From Hyposmocoma kahamanoa (taxonomy: Eukaryota; Arthropoda; Insecta; Lepidoptera; Cosmopterigidae): a DNA stretch of 64,000 nt. A program made the position numbers and the translations under genes. The notes under the pieces are model-generated. The model did not search any database. It worked only from the letters and a program-made list of their open reading frames with translations, and was not told the DNA's origin. This document shows, piece after piece, positions 1 through 12,785 of this stretch. The stretch is taken from contig NW_020656077.1 in the NCBI RefSeq assembly GCF_003589595.1, positions 2,520,810 through 2,584,809 of the forward strand, given 5' to 3'. Numbering within the stretch: the stretch's first letter is position 1; every line of letters starts with the position of its first letter.

Positions 1-1724
1 GCTTCCACTTCATAGACAGATATTTTCATGTATACCGTATACGTAAGTTGTTCACATATATCCGTAATAGAGTCGCTATCCGATGCTATTTAATGTTAAT
101 TGTTAATCTAAGAATATACATATAATGGGTGTTACGTAAAAACTGTACCTACTAAGAATTTTGATAAAATAGGCAACTCCAAACACTTTAATGTTTTCTT
201 CTGGAGCTTCAGTTGTACATACTATCATTTTTCTTTAATGTGAAAATAAGTTCTTGCCTAGAATAAAGACTTACTACTACCGGTAGTAAGACTGGTAGAA
301 ACGCGGGCAATGAACGTCTGAAACCAGCCTAATAATCGAGCGAGTGTGAATGAGAAGCAAAATATTTTAATCTTGCTTTGTATTTTGTGACAAACAACGA
401 TTTCATCATTCAGAGTACTTTAACAGAAATAATGCAGATTAAATTAGATAAAATATTTATAATTGCTCAATTCGCTCAACTAAAACATTTTAGCGTAAAT
501 CTACCGATTTGGGATGCCCATAAAACACTACGGTTATGCAAAGCCTCGCATTAATATAATGACCGTTCAATGTGCAATAACAACAAGACGTAGTAAGTTC
601 GTCACTGCTATTTTTAACTGGACTATTGAGGTCTATTTTAAAAATCATCTGCGTGAAGATCTATGTATTTCTTTCTATTCACTCATAATGTTCAATCAGA
701 ATTATTTGTGTTTTAAATATGTATTAATCGGAACGTTTAATATAAATAAAGTTATATATTATTATATTATGGTGTAGTATGACAGGTTATGCTTAAGATG
801 TTGAAACTCTTTCACATTAGGGTGTGTAGCAGGAATAATAAATTGTAATTACGTGTTAACATAACAAAAATCAACTCAAGATATATTTTTCTCTATGATA
901 TTGATTACTGAGAGGAACTAATGCGTAAACAAAAGATATGCTAGGACAATGTGCGGGACTGTGTTATTATATTAGAGAATTAGTTATATCGATTTTAGTG
1001 GTACGTATTCTACATTAGAAAACTCCACCCTCTTTTCCCTTTTCAACATGTTGTGCATATTATTTGTTTAGTAATCCTTTTGCTATAGACATAATTAAAC
1101 ACAATAAATGTATTATTAATCAATAAATGTTTTTGAAAAAGGTAAATATATTTCGGAATGTTGTCTTGCCACAGATAGGTTTTGATATCAACTTAACAAC
1201 GGTTGAAAAGCGAACAGGGTATGTTGACATTAAGTCGTAAAGTTAAGGAATTGTAAATACTTTAAGTAATAAAATATTTTTGTTCAAATAATAAATATCA
1301 CTACATGTGGCAAAAAAGTGTTTCATTGTAATTTTTTTTATCGAACCTGATGGCTGATGTTTTTGTTGTTTACTTTTATGAACCTATTCAAACCAAATGA
1401 GAAATGCGTTCAGCGTCCTCTATTCTTATTAATGATTTTCATAGTCTACAGGGAACTTGATTAAAACAAGAAATTATTAGCATTCCATTTTTATTATTTA
1501 TCGTATACATTACATTAACGGAGGTGAGAAAATACTTAAGGCACTTAAAATTATGGTCCCTTCAAATAATTAATACTTAAAATAAAATGACATAAAACTA
1601 ATAAACATTGATGAAAACATAATATGTGATGTACCTTGAATATGTGAAAGATATCGCTAATATTACGTCACGGTTAAAACTTGCGAGAGACCGACCAGTT
1701 TATAAATTATTAAGACTATTTTAA

Positions 1725-2005
1725 AGCTCTATTTACACTGCCGCGGAACCGAATGAAAGCCTATTTTTGTAAGCATGGCGAACTCTGAGTTATCTATGAC
1801 AATTGTGTAACGTACAAACTAGATACGAGCCGAAAAACAGGTCGCGCGTTTTCCGGAGAATACTCGTACAGTCTCGTGAATTCCCGCAGCTACCGTATCG
1901 TATCTAGTGTGTATGTTACACAATTGACATGAAGTTCATTATGCTATGTACAATTTATTTACACAAATTCGATGCGGCGGAACGGAATGGAATGGAAGCG
2001 TAAAT
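1725..2005. repeat. Rearranged MITE-like repeat related to the copy at 36.8 kb
   Basis: The left edge reads AGCTCTATTTACACTGCCGC. Two segments, about 1798-1831 and 1896-1926, are inverted copies of each other around GACAATTGTGTAAC and ACTAGATACG. The same words (GAACTT.ATG, GTCAATTG, ACTAGATACG, GGCGGAACGGAATGG) recur in the better-preserved element at 36818-37298. The right end is in unexpected orientation, so this copy appears rearranged and its boundary is uncertain. Confidence 0.5.
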
Positions 2006-2094
2006 ATCGCCTCGCTGTAGCGCCTTGAGGCTCTAGTAATTCGTCGACGTTTGACGTCATCGCGCCACTTCTCGCGGATGCATTTCACAACGAA

Positions 2095-2198
2095 CCGGAT
2101 TTAAATCGTGTGTGAAAAAACAAATATAGGCGATTTAAATCCGGAAAAATAGTTTCATTTCCTATGTGTAACAATCGCGAAAACCTAAGAACTCGATA
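2095..2198. repeat. Dispersed repeat, copy 1 of 3
   Basis: The stretch shares AAAAAACAAATAT, TTTAAATCCGGAAAAATA and TTTCATTTCCTATGTGTAAC with 23590-23690, and more weakly with 39630-39715. The 3' part, through AATCGCGAAAACCTAAGAAC, is nearly identical between this copy and the one at 23.6 kb. No coding potential is seen and the element class is unknown. Confidence 0.6.
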
Positions 2199-3708
2199 TT
2201 TACAACTAAATATTTGTTGTAAATAGATTTTGAAATTTAATGATATTATTTTAAAAATGTTTATTCACTTCTAATCTAGACGATTCGATTTGCCTTTCTA
2301 TTGAATCGATTGGCTTGAAAATCGCATTGAAATAAATCGATCCAAAACATGGTTAGATAGTGTGCTTGAATCGATTTTCATAAAAATCTAATCGTAATGC
2401 GCATCCTTAGTAGTGACACCTACTGGATTGCAAGGTGGGTAGAGTTCTCCATTTCGTAAAAAAATTACATCTAAATTTTAAGTATGGAATACCTAGATAT
2501 ACCAAATTCAGTAGTGACTACTTTGATCAGAAATGGGTTAGGTGAAACTCGGCGCTTTGGGTAAAAACCCAGTTAAAATCCGGACTACCCGCTGCACATG
2601 TGTGGGTCTAACAGTAAACGGCAACGTTAGTAGCTTGCAGACGCTAATGTTTACGCTAATGTTGTCGTATATACCCGTAACTTGTATGTGTCACTCGCAC
2701 GCCAGTTCGTACCGTGTAAACTAGCCGTCTCTCTCAATGAGTAAGAATAATTTCTGCAAGGAAACCTTAGAAAAATTTTGCACAATTGGAAAAATTTTCA
2801 ATGACTGTTATGAAAATATTATTGTCCATTCTTTCTCCATACTCCCTGAAACTAACTTAACTTACTTGACCAATTATTTTAATTTTGGAAATATGTTAAA
2901 TAGAATGGACATCAAGCAAAACAGGTACCCTTAAAACATTAATCACTTGTTAGGTCACATGTATAAGATAATTATACAGTTTAAAGAATAGAAGTCAATT
3001 CCACTTGATAAGGCTAAAACTTATAAATATGTGGGTACATCACTCACCTAATATCGTGATAATTACTGATATTATCATTTCAATTTCACCTATACATATT
3101 CAATAGCGTAATAAGTGTTGACGAAATATACCTACCTGCATATCTAATATAAGACAATTGTATAAATCGTACAGTAAACCACACTTTGTACACCAAAGCA
3201 TGTATACTATATTTGGTTGACGCGAAATATACACAAGACATTATGGATAAATTGCTTTAAAACGTAACTACAATTTCAGATCAGATTTGAAACTACACAC
3301 AACCAATGTAAGCTAAAATTAATACTACATATGTCAGAAGCATATTTTCTAATAAAAACAATATTTACATTCAGCTGTTGTTTTTTTAATGAGTGCACTT
3401 TCAGTTCTACCAATGGAAATGGATTTATTTAATACATTTTAGTATTAAATAATAATTATAATAGTGTCAAATAATTATCTCAAAAATTTGTTTCGCTTTT
3501 AAATGTTTTTACCATACCATCTAAATTGTGGTACAAAATAAAAATTAAGCGAAAACACGAAAAAGTACTAATAGTGATGTCACCGCAAAAGATTGTCATG
3601 TTATAAAGCTAATTAACGGATACTTACGTTATTATGGCAACAATAATACAAAAACGCTTACTTGTACACACATTAATGGCTTGAGGGTAAAGACGACAGA
3701 ACTTCATA

Positions 3709-3733
3709 TAATATATATATAATATATATATAT
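3709..3733. repeat. AT dinucleotide microsatellite
   Basis: A short run of ATATAT blocks (ATAATATATATATAATATAT) lies in otherwise unremarkable AT-rich DNA. Confidence 0.7.
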
Positions 3734-4130
3734 TGTTAATCGTATTTAAAAACCGCTCTTTATTCATCATTATTGCACAATAATATCAAATTTTACAGTC
3801 TAACGACGGATAAATTCGTGATGCTTGTTACAAAGTAGAAGCATCGTGATATGGTGCCTACGCATCAGTCTTCTTGCACATTTCTAACATCACAATAATT
3901 TGAAACTCGCTGTTTGCTTATTATAACATAAGAATTATATATTACGCAATATATCACGACACAACGGTACGCATACAGCTACGAAAACATTTCTTTTATA
4001 TTATTTATATTTTGTACATAAAAAATAAAAAGCTAGTCCTTTGTGTATCACGCCCGGTAACAAAAAAAGATGACAAAAGCGGCGCCGCGAGAGGGGATTC
4101 TAACTTTGAAACAATAAAAGTAATGAATGA

Positions 4131-7100
4131 TTAACTTATTTGAACATAATTGGCTGGGAATTGCCCTTTGACTCCGTTGCATTCGCCGAAATACCATTCG
4201 TCGTTGAGTTGAGATATGACAGAAATGGTGTCACCTGCGGTGAAGCACAGATCGCCCTTTTGAACTGGTTCGAAGTCATAAAGAGCAAGGGCTTTACCCA
4301 GTCGTGCGGGCGGCGGCAGCGGCTCCCCTGGGAGAGGCACTTTTATCTCCACGTAGTTGGCAGGGAATATGCCCTCAAGGCCATTGCGCAGCTTTCCATA
4401 GAGCCACTCGTCGTCCACTCGCCTTACAAGTTTGATCTTCGAATTTGCCTGTGGACACGAACGTGCAGTTTTACGATCAACAACTGAAATTATTTCAAAG
4501 TACATAGTTATTATTTTGCAGGTACCAATTACTTTTATACATTTGTATGAACTGCATAACCTGGTCAATTATAAAAACGATCTAAAATCATAGCCATTAT
4601 ATCTTTTAATCTCTAAGCCAATCTTAAGACCTAAATATACTTAATGCTCCACAACAAAGTTCGTCACGCATAAGTCAGTAAAATAAGTGCGATCCTCTGT
4701 GGCCGGACCACCTATAAGTACTCGGATGCAGTAGTATAAAATAATTGGTACCTAAAGTCTACTTTCCTAGACATACAACAAAATTAATAGTACCTCGATA
4801 GATTACGAAATATTTAACTAATTAGGTGGTCCGGCAGCAAAGCAGTACTTTCCCACCGCGTCACCTTGGATTTAGAAAAACGTGATACACTTTCAAGAAA
4901 GCAATATTCCCAGAAAAAGTACCTAAAGGCTACTTGTGTGGTGTGGTGTGGTCCGGCTGGGGAGTAGGCTCTGCAGCGAGTCTACTTAGTGAATGTTAAT
5001 TTTAACTATGTGTAGATATTTAAAAATAAGTACCATTAGTCTACTTCCCGTTGACTTATTTATTTCTCTAACTAAACCGTTGGTTTGTTTAATATCCTAA
5101 ACCTTCAAAGTATGTGGCGCGGCCAAGGAGTATTTCTTTGTGAGAGACAGAATGGCGGGTATATCTTAACGAATACTGACAAATTTAGTATAAAAAAAAT
5201 GTACCTAAATTGTACTATTTAGTACCTGTGTTTAAAAAAAATAGTTCTTCTATCAGAACGAAATTATAGCTACATCAAAAATACTTGATGTGGCATTTTT
5301 TTTTTTTATAAAATTTCACCTATTTATTTGAGTAGCCAAAGGTTCTATCATATAGTCACACATTTCCTCACAGAAAAAATCAATTAAAGCAAGTCAGTGA
5401 GTTCAAAATAAATCGATCCCGAGACGAGGTCATCAATTACCCGAACCAACGATAGCTATAGGTCATAATGAGAACAGTTTGGTGAATTGAATTAGCACAT
5501 CAAGGCCTCCTCGGTGCCTTATAATTATGATGCACAATTATCCTCATTCTTATCACGCAATCCACCAGCGATTATAAACTGTAAGACTAAGTTACAGTAC
5601 TGGTGCATGACGCAAAATTCTTAACTTTTGAAGTGAGGTGAAGGGTGACTAAAAGATTTATATAGGTACTGGATGACAGTTTATTATTTTCGTTTTGTCA
5701 TATTACCAATTTGGCTTGTTTGATTTCTTTGTCGACCTTTCTGTTTCTAAATACAAAAAATACTTCCATACAAAAAAAAACTTGCTATTTCGGTTTTTGT
5801 TTACAATTTTATCAACATTTACTAAATATTGTGACTGCCACAAAGGATTAACATATTTAGTACAATATATGTAAACATGTCAACATACAAAAACATTAAA
5901 AAACTTGACACCATTTATCGAGGATAATTTTATAGTGATTTAATATTGACCAACTGACGAATTTTGGTATTTTTGCTAAATTACACATGTTACGTTTAGT
6001 TTACTAAGGACCTATTGTATCCCCTTAATTTTTATTATCATCAAGTGTCTAATTAAAAAATCATGATGAAAAAATCAAAACATTTACTTTTGACCTGTAT
6101 ACACTATTCACAACGATTTGTGAATAGTGATTTAACACGGAAACAAAAATAATATATATTGTAAAATATGTAAGGAAGGAGGAATTATTTGCAAAACTAG
6201 AAGGAAATAAATAGTATGCGCATATTATAACCGAAGCCCATCATTTGAAATACCCATTTGTTGTATATAAATGGAAGTATGAATACGATAAACGATAACA
6301 AGTTCCTGCTGGGCGATATCGTCCCGTTGAATGACACCGTTTTATCACTTAGCTCTGACATACGGAGCGTTGCGAATCTGTCGTTACGTATAACTTTACA
6401 ATCTAAACAAACAATTCTGAAAAGCTGTGTACGCCCCAAACAAAAATTCCCTGCGTCACGTTGCCATGTGGTTGATACACCTTTTTGACGCAAGCAAATG
6501 TATGTATCAAGTCAAATCAATAACATAATGTGCTTCATTCTGCGTAAACAAAACCAAACATTTCTTACTTCGTAAAAACACATCAATATTATTTACGTAT
6601 TATATTTTATAAAACAAAAAAAATTGGAATTACCACTGTGTCGCATGGGAAGTTTCGCGTGATCCCAAGTGACTCTAGTTTCTAGAACTAAAATAGACGA
6701 ACACCCGTATGGTATTTTAAATTACGTACTCAATAGAGGTCACCATTACTATAGAGTGAACAAAGAAAATTTGCAGTATTCCTTATTTAGGATTATTTAT
6801 GCGCTTGGAATGTCTCGTTATATCGCACAACACATAAAAGATCCACCCCACACAAAGATAAGCGACTAATTGAGAAATCTGACATGAAATCCTGGAATAA
6901 TAACTTTTAATTTATTTTTATACTTCGACCATTTCAGATTCTCAATAAATTATAATACTCATATTTATATAACTGGTTACGCTAGAGGTTTTAACGGATC
7001 GATCTACGTAATACATAACGCAAAAGATTGTTATTTTAACAGCTGCGCATTCGTTTACGTCTGTTTAATATTTAATAATGTCTACGCAGCCACGCTCCAA

Positions 7101-10100
7101 TTCGTGTTTAACCTTCTGCTACGGTTCTCCCATTAATATAACGTTCATTAAAATTTCGGCACTTGTAAAGCATTGGCGAATCTGGACGCAGCACACGAAT
7201 AGTTTTGCGAGAAGAGGCGAGATATAACCCGTATATTTCACGAGTTTTGTTACGCACAGTATAATTATTAAGTCTAACTGGTTAAGCAAATTTCTTTAAC
7301 TACTTAGCACTACAACACACTTAGCCTGTCTCTTGATACTACCAGCATAATATAATTATGTTTACCAAAAGTCACCTTGAACTTGGAGCGTCAAGCATGT
7401 GATGTATCTGTACAAAGAAAACTTACAACTACATAAAACCGACACTATAAATAAGTCAACAATTGGCTCCACGCCATCAAAATCACCTAATAGCAACATT
7501 TACCTTTACCACCGCCGTAGCAATCTAAATATCTACTATTCATAACTTTATTAATATAGACTTTTAACACAGGTGAAACATTATTGGTCAAGGTTTATTT
7601 ATTTTTGTAATTTCAATGCACACTAAAGTAATAAATTGATACATAATATTATTTGCCAAAACACAATATCTCTCGCATGATAAATATTTTCAAGCTGAGT
7701 TCAATTTATAGGTATAAAAATCCGCTAAAATGACGTACAAGTACCTTCTTTACACCTAAAAAATTCTAATTACGAAACTACACCAGTACTGTTCAAAAGC
7801 ACAGTCATGATGACGGAGTAGAGTAGTATTTAAACTCACCGAGAAGCACAAATCGTCCGGGTGGTCGGTAAAATAGTCGAAAAGCGCAACACCGTACGGT
7901 TCATCGGCGTAGGAATCTGAAAGCGTGTTGGCGCCGGCGGCTACAGGCCACTCGAGGGGCGCCTCGTCCACGGTTGGCGGCGGCGGCGGAGGGATCAACG
8001 GCATTGGTGGCGAGGACTCCCGCTCTGGAGAATTCTGTTCATCCCATCTAAACGGCTTCTCCTAAAACAGATTGCACTTATCCACTCACTACATTCTAAC
8101 GCATTGTCTATTACTTGATTCAAGACCCACATCTGTGTTTTTATACACACTTAGAATGTAGCGTTACTTTCTAAGATTTATTTTTATTGGTCGGGTTGAC
8201 AGCCAACCCCAGAGTGAAGAATATTCAGAGCTAGCAATAAAAAGGGAATGCGATGAGAGGGCACAGCTAAAGGAAATTCACTTGTAATCATGTGCTTTTA
8301 ATTAGTGACATGACAATCATGCACCTAATACATTTTAACTTAAAGCATTTCTAAGCAAAGCAATTACTGACTGAAAATACATGAAAATTATACAAAACAT
8401 TAGTGTCATAGAGTTTAGAAACTCATGTGTTAATTAAATTTTTATTGAATTGATATTCAATTATTTTTTGTGAAATTACTCCACTAGTTTGTTATAATTA
8501 TTAATACAAAGATCGAACACTCAGAAAAAACACTCAAATGCAAGAAGACGTCGGTTCGAGTCCGACCAGATCGAAGGAATTTTTTCTGAGTGTTTTTTCT
8601 GAGTGTTCGATCTTTGTATTAATAATATTCATATGTGTTATTCAAGAAAATTCTTTCAAGTGATCAATTGTTTTAAGCATGTAATAAACAAAAGTAATGT
8701 TACTGAAATATTGACTATTTCTTTTTAATTGCTTGTTTTATGAATTATTGAACTTTGTGCTTTCAAAAATTATGGTCCGCATGGTACACAATGGTTGGGT
8801 GTTAATTATCAAGCAGTAACAAGTCAATTTCCAGATACCACTTGGTGAAGCAGTAAATGTTTACCAATCAAGTGCCCTTGCATAAGTCTCATTACGTTGC
8901 ACATCTACAAATATAAAAACGTGCAAACAAGCATTGTGTGAAGAATTCCTTGTTATAACTACTGAGCGTATAATTCCTCCTCTTGGTCAACTAAACAATT
9001 AGTCAACAGTACTGATAACACAAAAATATAAAAAAATGTTTACATAGTACGAAATTGCAAATGTTATCAGTTGATAAAGGCAATAATTGCTAAAAATGAT
9101 AGCAATATAAAGATACAAATAATCACACATACTTTAGTGATATTATAGTGTAAATAAAAATTAAACTCACTAAGTGAGCGCACACTGAGTGAGCTGACTA
9201 ACAGGACGTAATTTCAACAATAAATTAGTTCCTATTATAAATGATAAAACAGACTACTGACAATTACCCAAAATTATTTTGCAACTGTTATGAATGTAAA
9301 AGCTGAAGGTTACTTACGAAACTATCTCCATAGCCGTTGCAAACCTTCTGAATTGGTGTCTTGGTATTAACATTCATAGACATTACAGGGAAGCTGCTTC
9401 CAAAAGTGCTCTTAAGGAGAGCAGAATTGTCTGGTGGCTTTGGCCGTGCAGGTTTTCCACGAATTATTGTAGGACCCTTCATGGATGGAGCAGGAAGCTG
9501 ATTGCTCATGTTTTCAAACAAGTCTTTGCTAGGTTTTTTCATTATAGGAGGTTTTGATACAGGTTGAGGTTGTGGTGAAAATGGATCAACTGCACTAAAG
9601 TCTTCCAACGTATCATCTTTAGGGATGGTTTTTCTGGAGTGCAGGAATAGCTCAAAGTCATCTTCAAAACCACTCTCAGCTTGTGAAGCATTGCCGCCGT
9701 TAATCATATTGTGGTGGTTTGTGGAAGTTGTAGCATCAGAGCCAAAGCTGTCTACACTCAGGCCATCACTGCTAGATCTTGTTGTAAAGGTTGGTGAACT
9801 TGGTGGCGAAGAGAAGTCTATAAGAGTGCCAATTTGTACATTCTTTGGATCACACTTAGGAAACATTTTATTAGTATCCAACTCTGGATGCAAGTCTGCA
9901 TCAGAAGGGTGAGATATGACATTGATAGATTGATTGCTCACAGTTGTTCTATTTTTGTTGCGTGACATCAGGGAAGACAGCACTGTAGGCTTTCTTATGA
10001 AGTGTGACGGCTTTAGAGGCATGTCATTGGATTTGGCATTAACTTTGGGTGGTGGTGGACGTGGGGGAGGTTTCTTTTTCTGCGTGAACTGAGGGTTGGG

Positions 10101-10976
10101 CTCAAAAACATCAGCACCAAAGGGGTCATTGTTCCAGTTAGTTACAGGAGAGTACAGTGTCACTCCACTTCCAGGAACACTTGGAGCTTGTCTGGTGGGA
10201 CCCTTCATACCTACAAACAAATGAAAGAAATAATGTCTTCTTTCGAAATCATTGTTACATGTTAAAAGATTTAAACACAATTTAAAAATTAATTGATATT
10301 AGATAACTATCTAACTGGTGTTGGTACTTTTGTGCATGACTGAGAACAAAAGGTTAATTCTCGAAAATTAGACAAAAGACTTCTTTCAAACACAAAGTGT
10401 TTGTAACAGTAATAATTTAAGGCAGTAAGTACCTGATACTGAATTTTGTATATATCCAGAAGGAAATGAATTTTACACTGCAACTACATAACACAATTGG
10501 AGGATTGCTTGGTGCAATGGAGGAGCAATTCACAGGAATTCTTGAATTACACTTGTCAATGCGCTCGCGCAACCTGCTCCAATGCGACACTAATTGACCG
10601 CTGCGACACAACGTACATACCGAAACAGTACTAACCGACTGATTGTGATGGATTCCCCTTTGCATTCAGCAAGCGAACAAATCATATGTGATAACAATAT
10701 TGTATTTTTGTTTTCGTATAATAAACAATATTTTCCACCCACTGCGAGCGGGCAGCGCTCGGCGCCTCAGAGGAGCGACTATCACGCAATAAGTGCCAGG
10801 TACGGGATAGCACGGCCTTGATAAAGTTCGCTGTACCAAACATAACGAATCAATCACCCCAGACCGGCTGACACGGGCCACAGACGATCTCAATCACAAA
10901 CACAGGGCTTCAATCTATTACTTTTATTAAAATTACAATTCATTAAGGATTACATACCCTGCTTAAACAAATCCAT
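4131..10976 (-). CDS. SH3D19-like proline-rich adaptor with two SH3 domains (4 coding exons)
   Basis: Coding exons on the minus strand are 10976-10958, 10210-9318, 8061-7840 and 4448-4131, all with GT...AG borders and matching phases, giving 483 residues. The start is the ATG at 10976 (MDLFKQ), followed after one spliced codon by MKGPTRQAPS. Residues 8-304 are low-complexity with a PPPRPPPPK stretch near residue 55 and two DPF motifs (about 35-37 and 215-217), a known AP2-appendage/EH-type ligand, which suggests an endocytic adaptor. A second PPPPPP run precedes SH3-1 (about 358-412, ALFDYF...DDEWLYG...FPANYVEI). SH3-1 is split by the 3.4-kb last intron. SH3-2 (about 430-483, ALYDFE...NDEWYFG...FPANYVQI) ends the protein. 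The nearest family by layout is SH3D19/EBP, although vertebrate members have more SH3 domains. Alternatives are other multi-SH3 endocytic adaptors. Additional alternative exons inside the introns cannot be excluded. Confidence 0.85.
4698..4842. repeat. Inverted repeat around GCCGGACCACCTA
   Basis: GTGGCCGGACCACCTA at about 4699 is matched in reverse complement by TAGGTGGTCCGGCAGC at about 4826. A third GTGGTCCGGCTGG follows at about 4945. This is probably a degraded short palindromic element; no clear target duplication was seen. Confidence 0.45.
5135..5300. repeat. Dispersed repeat (AGAATGGCGGGT...CAGAACGAA family), copy 1 of 4
   Basis: The copy reads CAGAATGGCGGGTATATCTT, then TGACAAATTTAGTA, GTACTATTTAGTACCT and CAGAACGAAATTATAGC. 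The same order of words is found at about 30750-30900 and 31075-31215 (same orientation) and, reverse-complemented, at about 32150-32300. It is noncoding and unclassified. Confidence 0.6.
8062..9317 (-). other. Second-to-last intron of the SH3 adaptor gene
   Basis: The donor is GTAAGT (9317-9312) and the acceptor is TTTTAG (ending 8062). Apart from the SINE-derived hairpin at about 8430-8640, no exon or other structure is recognisable. Confidence 0.7.
8430..8640 (+). mobile_element. tRNA-derived SINE fragment folded into a hairpin
   Basis: A Pol III B-box-like GGTTCGAGTCC at about 8551 is followed by GACCAGATCGAAGGAATTTT. This tRNA-like core sits between inverted copies of TTAATACAAAGATCGAACAC (left about 8500-8535, right about 8586-8626), so the tail of the SINE is present in both orientations. 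The same tail (ACTCCACTAGTTTGTTATAA) and core recur at 45.1 kb and 58.5-58.9 kb. The A-box half is missing, so this is a rearranged, inactive copy inside an intron. Confidence 0.7.
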
Positions 10977-11580
10977 TCCTGGACTATTGCCGTTGTAAAA
11001 TCTCCAACACGGTGAATTTACATGCACAGAATTTTGTATTCATAAATAGTTTATCACATATTTCAATAAAACCCTAAACGATTATTGTACACAAAAAGAA
11101 TTGGGTATTATTAATGATAAAATTAGCAACGTACAAAGAAAATCGTTCAATTTGACATCAGTTCACATCATTTCCTTCTTGACGTTTGTGACATGACATC
11201 CTACCATTTTTTTTTCCTTCGTTCCGTTTGAAACAGGCGAAGGTCAGAGTCTATACTGCCTAGTCATTAGTTTCTCTTTTTCTTCAGTAGGTTTATTTCG
11301 ATTCGATTCTTCAGTGTAAGTTTAAGTCTTCAGTGTTTCAGTAAGAGCCGTGTAAAAACTTTACTTAAAATTATTACTTTAGTTTAAAATATGAATTATC
11401 CGAGATACGAAAATCTCGATACGTAATGTTAATTATATATTAACGTCAAATCCTTGTAATTTGTCAGTTTTGGTTTGTTTTGGTCATTCATAATGGCATC
11501 GTCAATTGTATCGACGGAGCTAAACACTTTAAAACGAACAATAAACTAAACTAAATATTATCTACTCTGCTATTTACATA
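10977..11580. other. 5' flank of the SH3 adaptor gene
   Basis: This is the sequence immediately upstream of the minus-strand ATG at 10976. It should hold the promoter and 5' UTR of that gene, but no unambiguous TATA box or initiator is identifiable. No coding exon is seen. Confidence 0.4.
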
Positions 11581-12613
11581 ACTATATATGTCAACCTATT
11601 TACAAGGAGATCCTGAACAGAGCACGGTACCGAATATGGACTACCGTATATTTGATTTAGCTCATCCATTGTTAAAAAAAACCACCACCAACGCCAACTG
11701 GTTATGGGCCCAGGACCGCAAGGTAATGAGTGAAATGGAGCTTACTAAAATTCAATTAACGAAACTTTTGCCCACAAACTTTTGGCCATAATTGGGTATC
11801 ATGGAAGTACCAAGTACAGCCTTGCTAAGAGGTAAGGACGGGCTCATGGATATTGTGGTTGTAAAACACAAAAGCCGGTACGACCCGCAGAATACCTAAT
11901 AATATGCCATAGTAGTAAATATCCCAAATACTAAAAATAAAATTCCGAGATCGTTTACTGTTGACGGGCCATTTTACGAAGTTGTTAGGAAATACTACAG
12001 TCAGCGTACATCAAAAGGAAAGAGTGACCGTTTTTTTCAAAATTATCAGAAAGGGAAATGTACTGCGCAGGCTATTGGCATCAATAAATTTGGAAACTTT
12101 GAAATTACCAGATGCCGACCTTTATACAGGTCATAGTTTTCGTAGGTCTCTGCCACATTACTTGCAGATTCTGGGGCTAATATGACAACCCTAAAGCGAC
12201 ATGGTGGATGGAGATCGAGTCACGTTGCTGAAGGCTACATAGAAAGCTCCATTATTAAAAAATTGAAAATCGGAAACCAATTAACTCAGTCTATTCATAT
12301 ACAGCCACCAATTGAACACTGTCAGCCTACTCCACACTCTTCCACATTTTATGAACCCCAACCGGGCCCGTCTCAGGCCCCCGACAATATTTGTAAACCT
12401 GAACCAGGAACAAGTTCATCTGATTCCGTCGGACGCCAACGTTTTTGTACACCAACTAATAATCAAGGACCTGAGCCAGAATCGACGCAGACATGCGAAA
12501 TTAACAGCAGCTTGAGTCAAACTGTGAACTTGCCGGCAAAGACCTCAAAGTATAGTGTTACTCTTAATAATTGTTCAAATTGTACTCTGAATTTTTATCA
12601 AACAAAGGAATAA
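11580..12613 (+). pseudogene. Crypton-type tyrosine recombinase relic, frameshifted
   Basis: The C-terminal catalytic half of a tyrosine recombinase is readable: YTGHSFRRS (about 12126-12150), then, after a one-base loss near 12150-12155, ATLLADSGAN, TTLKRHGGW and VAEGYIESS (to about 12257). The His-x-x-Arg box and the His/Trp of KRHGGW, followed by the Tyr of AEGY, match the R-H-R-[H/W]-Y order of this enzyme family. The GHSFRRS...KRHGGW...AEGYI signature is typical of metazoan Cryptons. A Ser/Pro-rich tail runs to a stop at 12613. Upstream, alternative frames hold KCTAQAIGINKFGN at about 12056, showing further frameshifts. Cryptons have no terminal inverted repeats, so the ends cannot be fixed. 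It is nonfunctional as it stands. Confidence 0.75.
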
Positions 12614-12684
12614 AATGAGGTTTTTTTTTAAATACTGTTTTATTTTACTTTCAATGTAGGTTTTTCGCAAATGTATTAAAAAAC

Positions 12685-12785
12685 GTTGTTTGATACACAT
12701 GCGGATTTGTCATTTTCACTTGTCTCGAGTCTTGATGCCTCGAGACTCGTGAATAATGACTAACTTTCCGCACTTGTATCAAAAA
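12685..12785. repeat. Approximately 95-bp palindromic element
   Basis: The arms TGATACACATGCGGATTTGT and, in reverse complement, TGATACAAGTGCGGAAAGTT meet at GTCTCGAG...CTCGAGAC around 12723-12746. The arms align over about 38 bases with several mismatches. It resembles a tiny MITE or solo hairpin. Confidence 0.6.

Larger units (their letters stand above)
1..4130. other. Gene-free flank downstream of the SH3 adaptor gene
   Basis: No reading frame here has exon-like borders or a recognisable domain. The stretch is AT-rich. It holds an internally inverted repeat at about 1725-2005, one copy of a dispersed repeat at about 2095-2198 and an AT microsatellite near 3709. The short open frames at 514-777, 2542-2724 and 2737-2934 have no family resemblance and look like chance. 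Any 3' UTR of the minus-strand gene ending at 4131 should lie just left of that position; an AATAAA on the minus strand at 3759-3764 is one possible poly(A) signal. Confidence 0.6.
4449..7839 (-). other. Last intron of the SH3 adaptor gene
   Basis: The donor is GTGAGT (7839-7834) and the acceptor is TCCACAG (ending 4449). It splits SH3-1 exactly between the CFS and ANSKIKL segments. It contains the inverted GGCCGGACCACCTA motif (4698-4842), a dispersed repeat (about 5135-5300) and a 12-bp-arm hairpin, CACTATTCACAA/TTGTGAATAGTG, at about 6109-6136. No further exon is evident. Confidence 0.75.

Noticed and set aside
514..777. 87-codon open frame
   Set aside because: No domain, AT-rich codons, no neighbouring exon signals.
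4140..4487. 115-codon open frame on the plus strand
   Set aside because: Antisense shadow of the SH3 exon.
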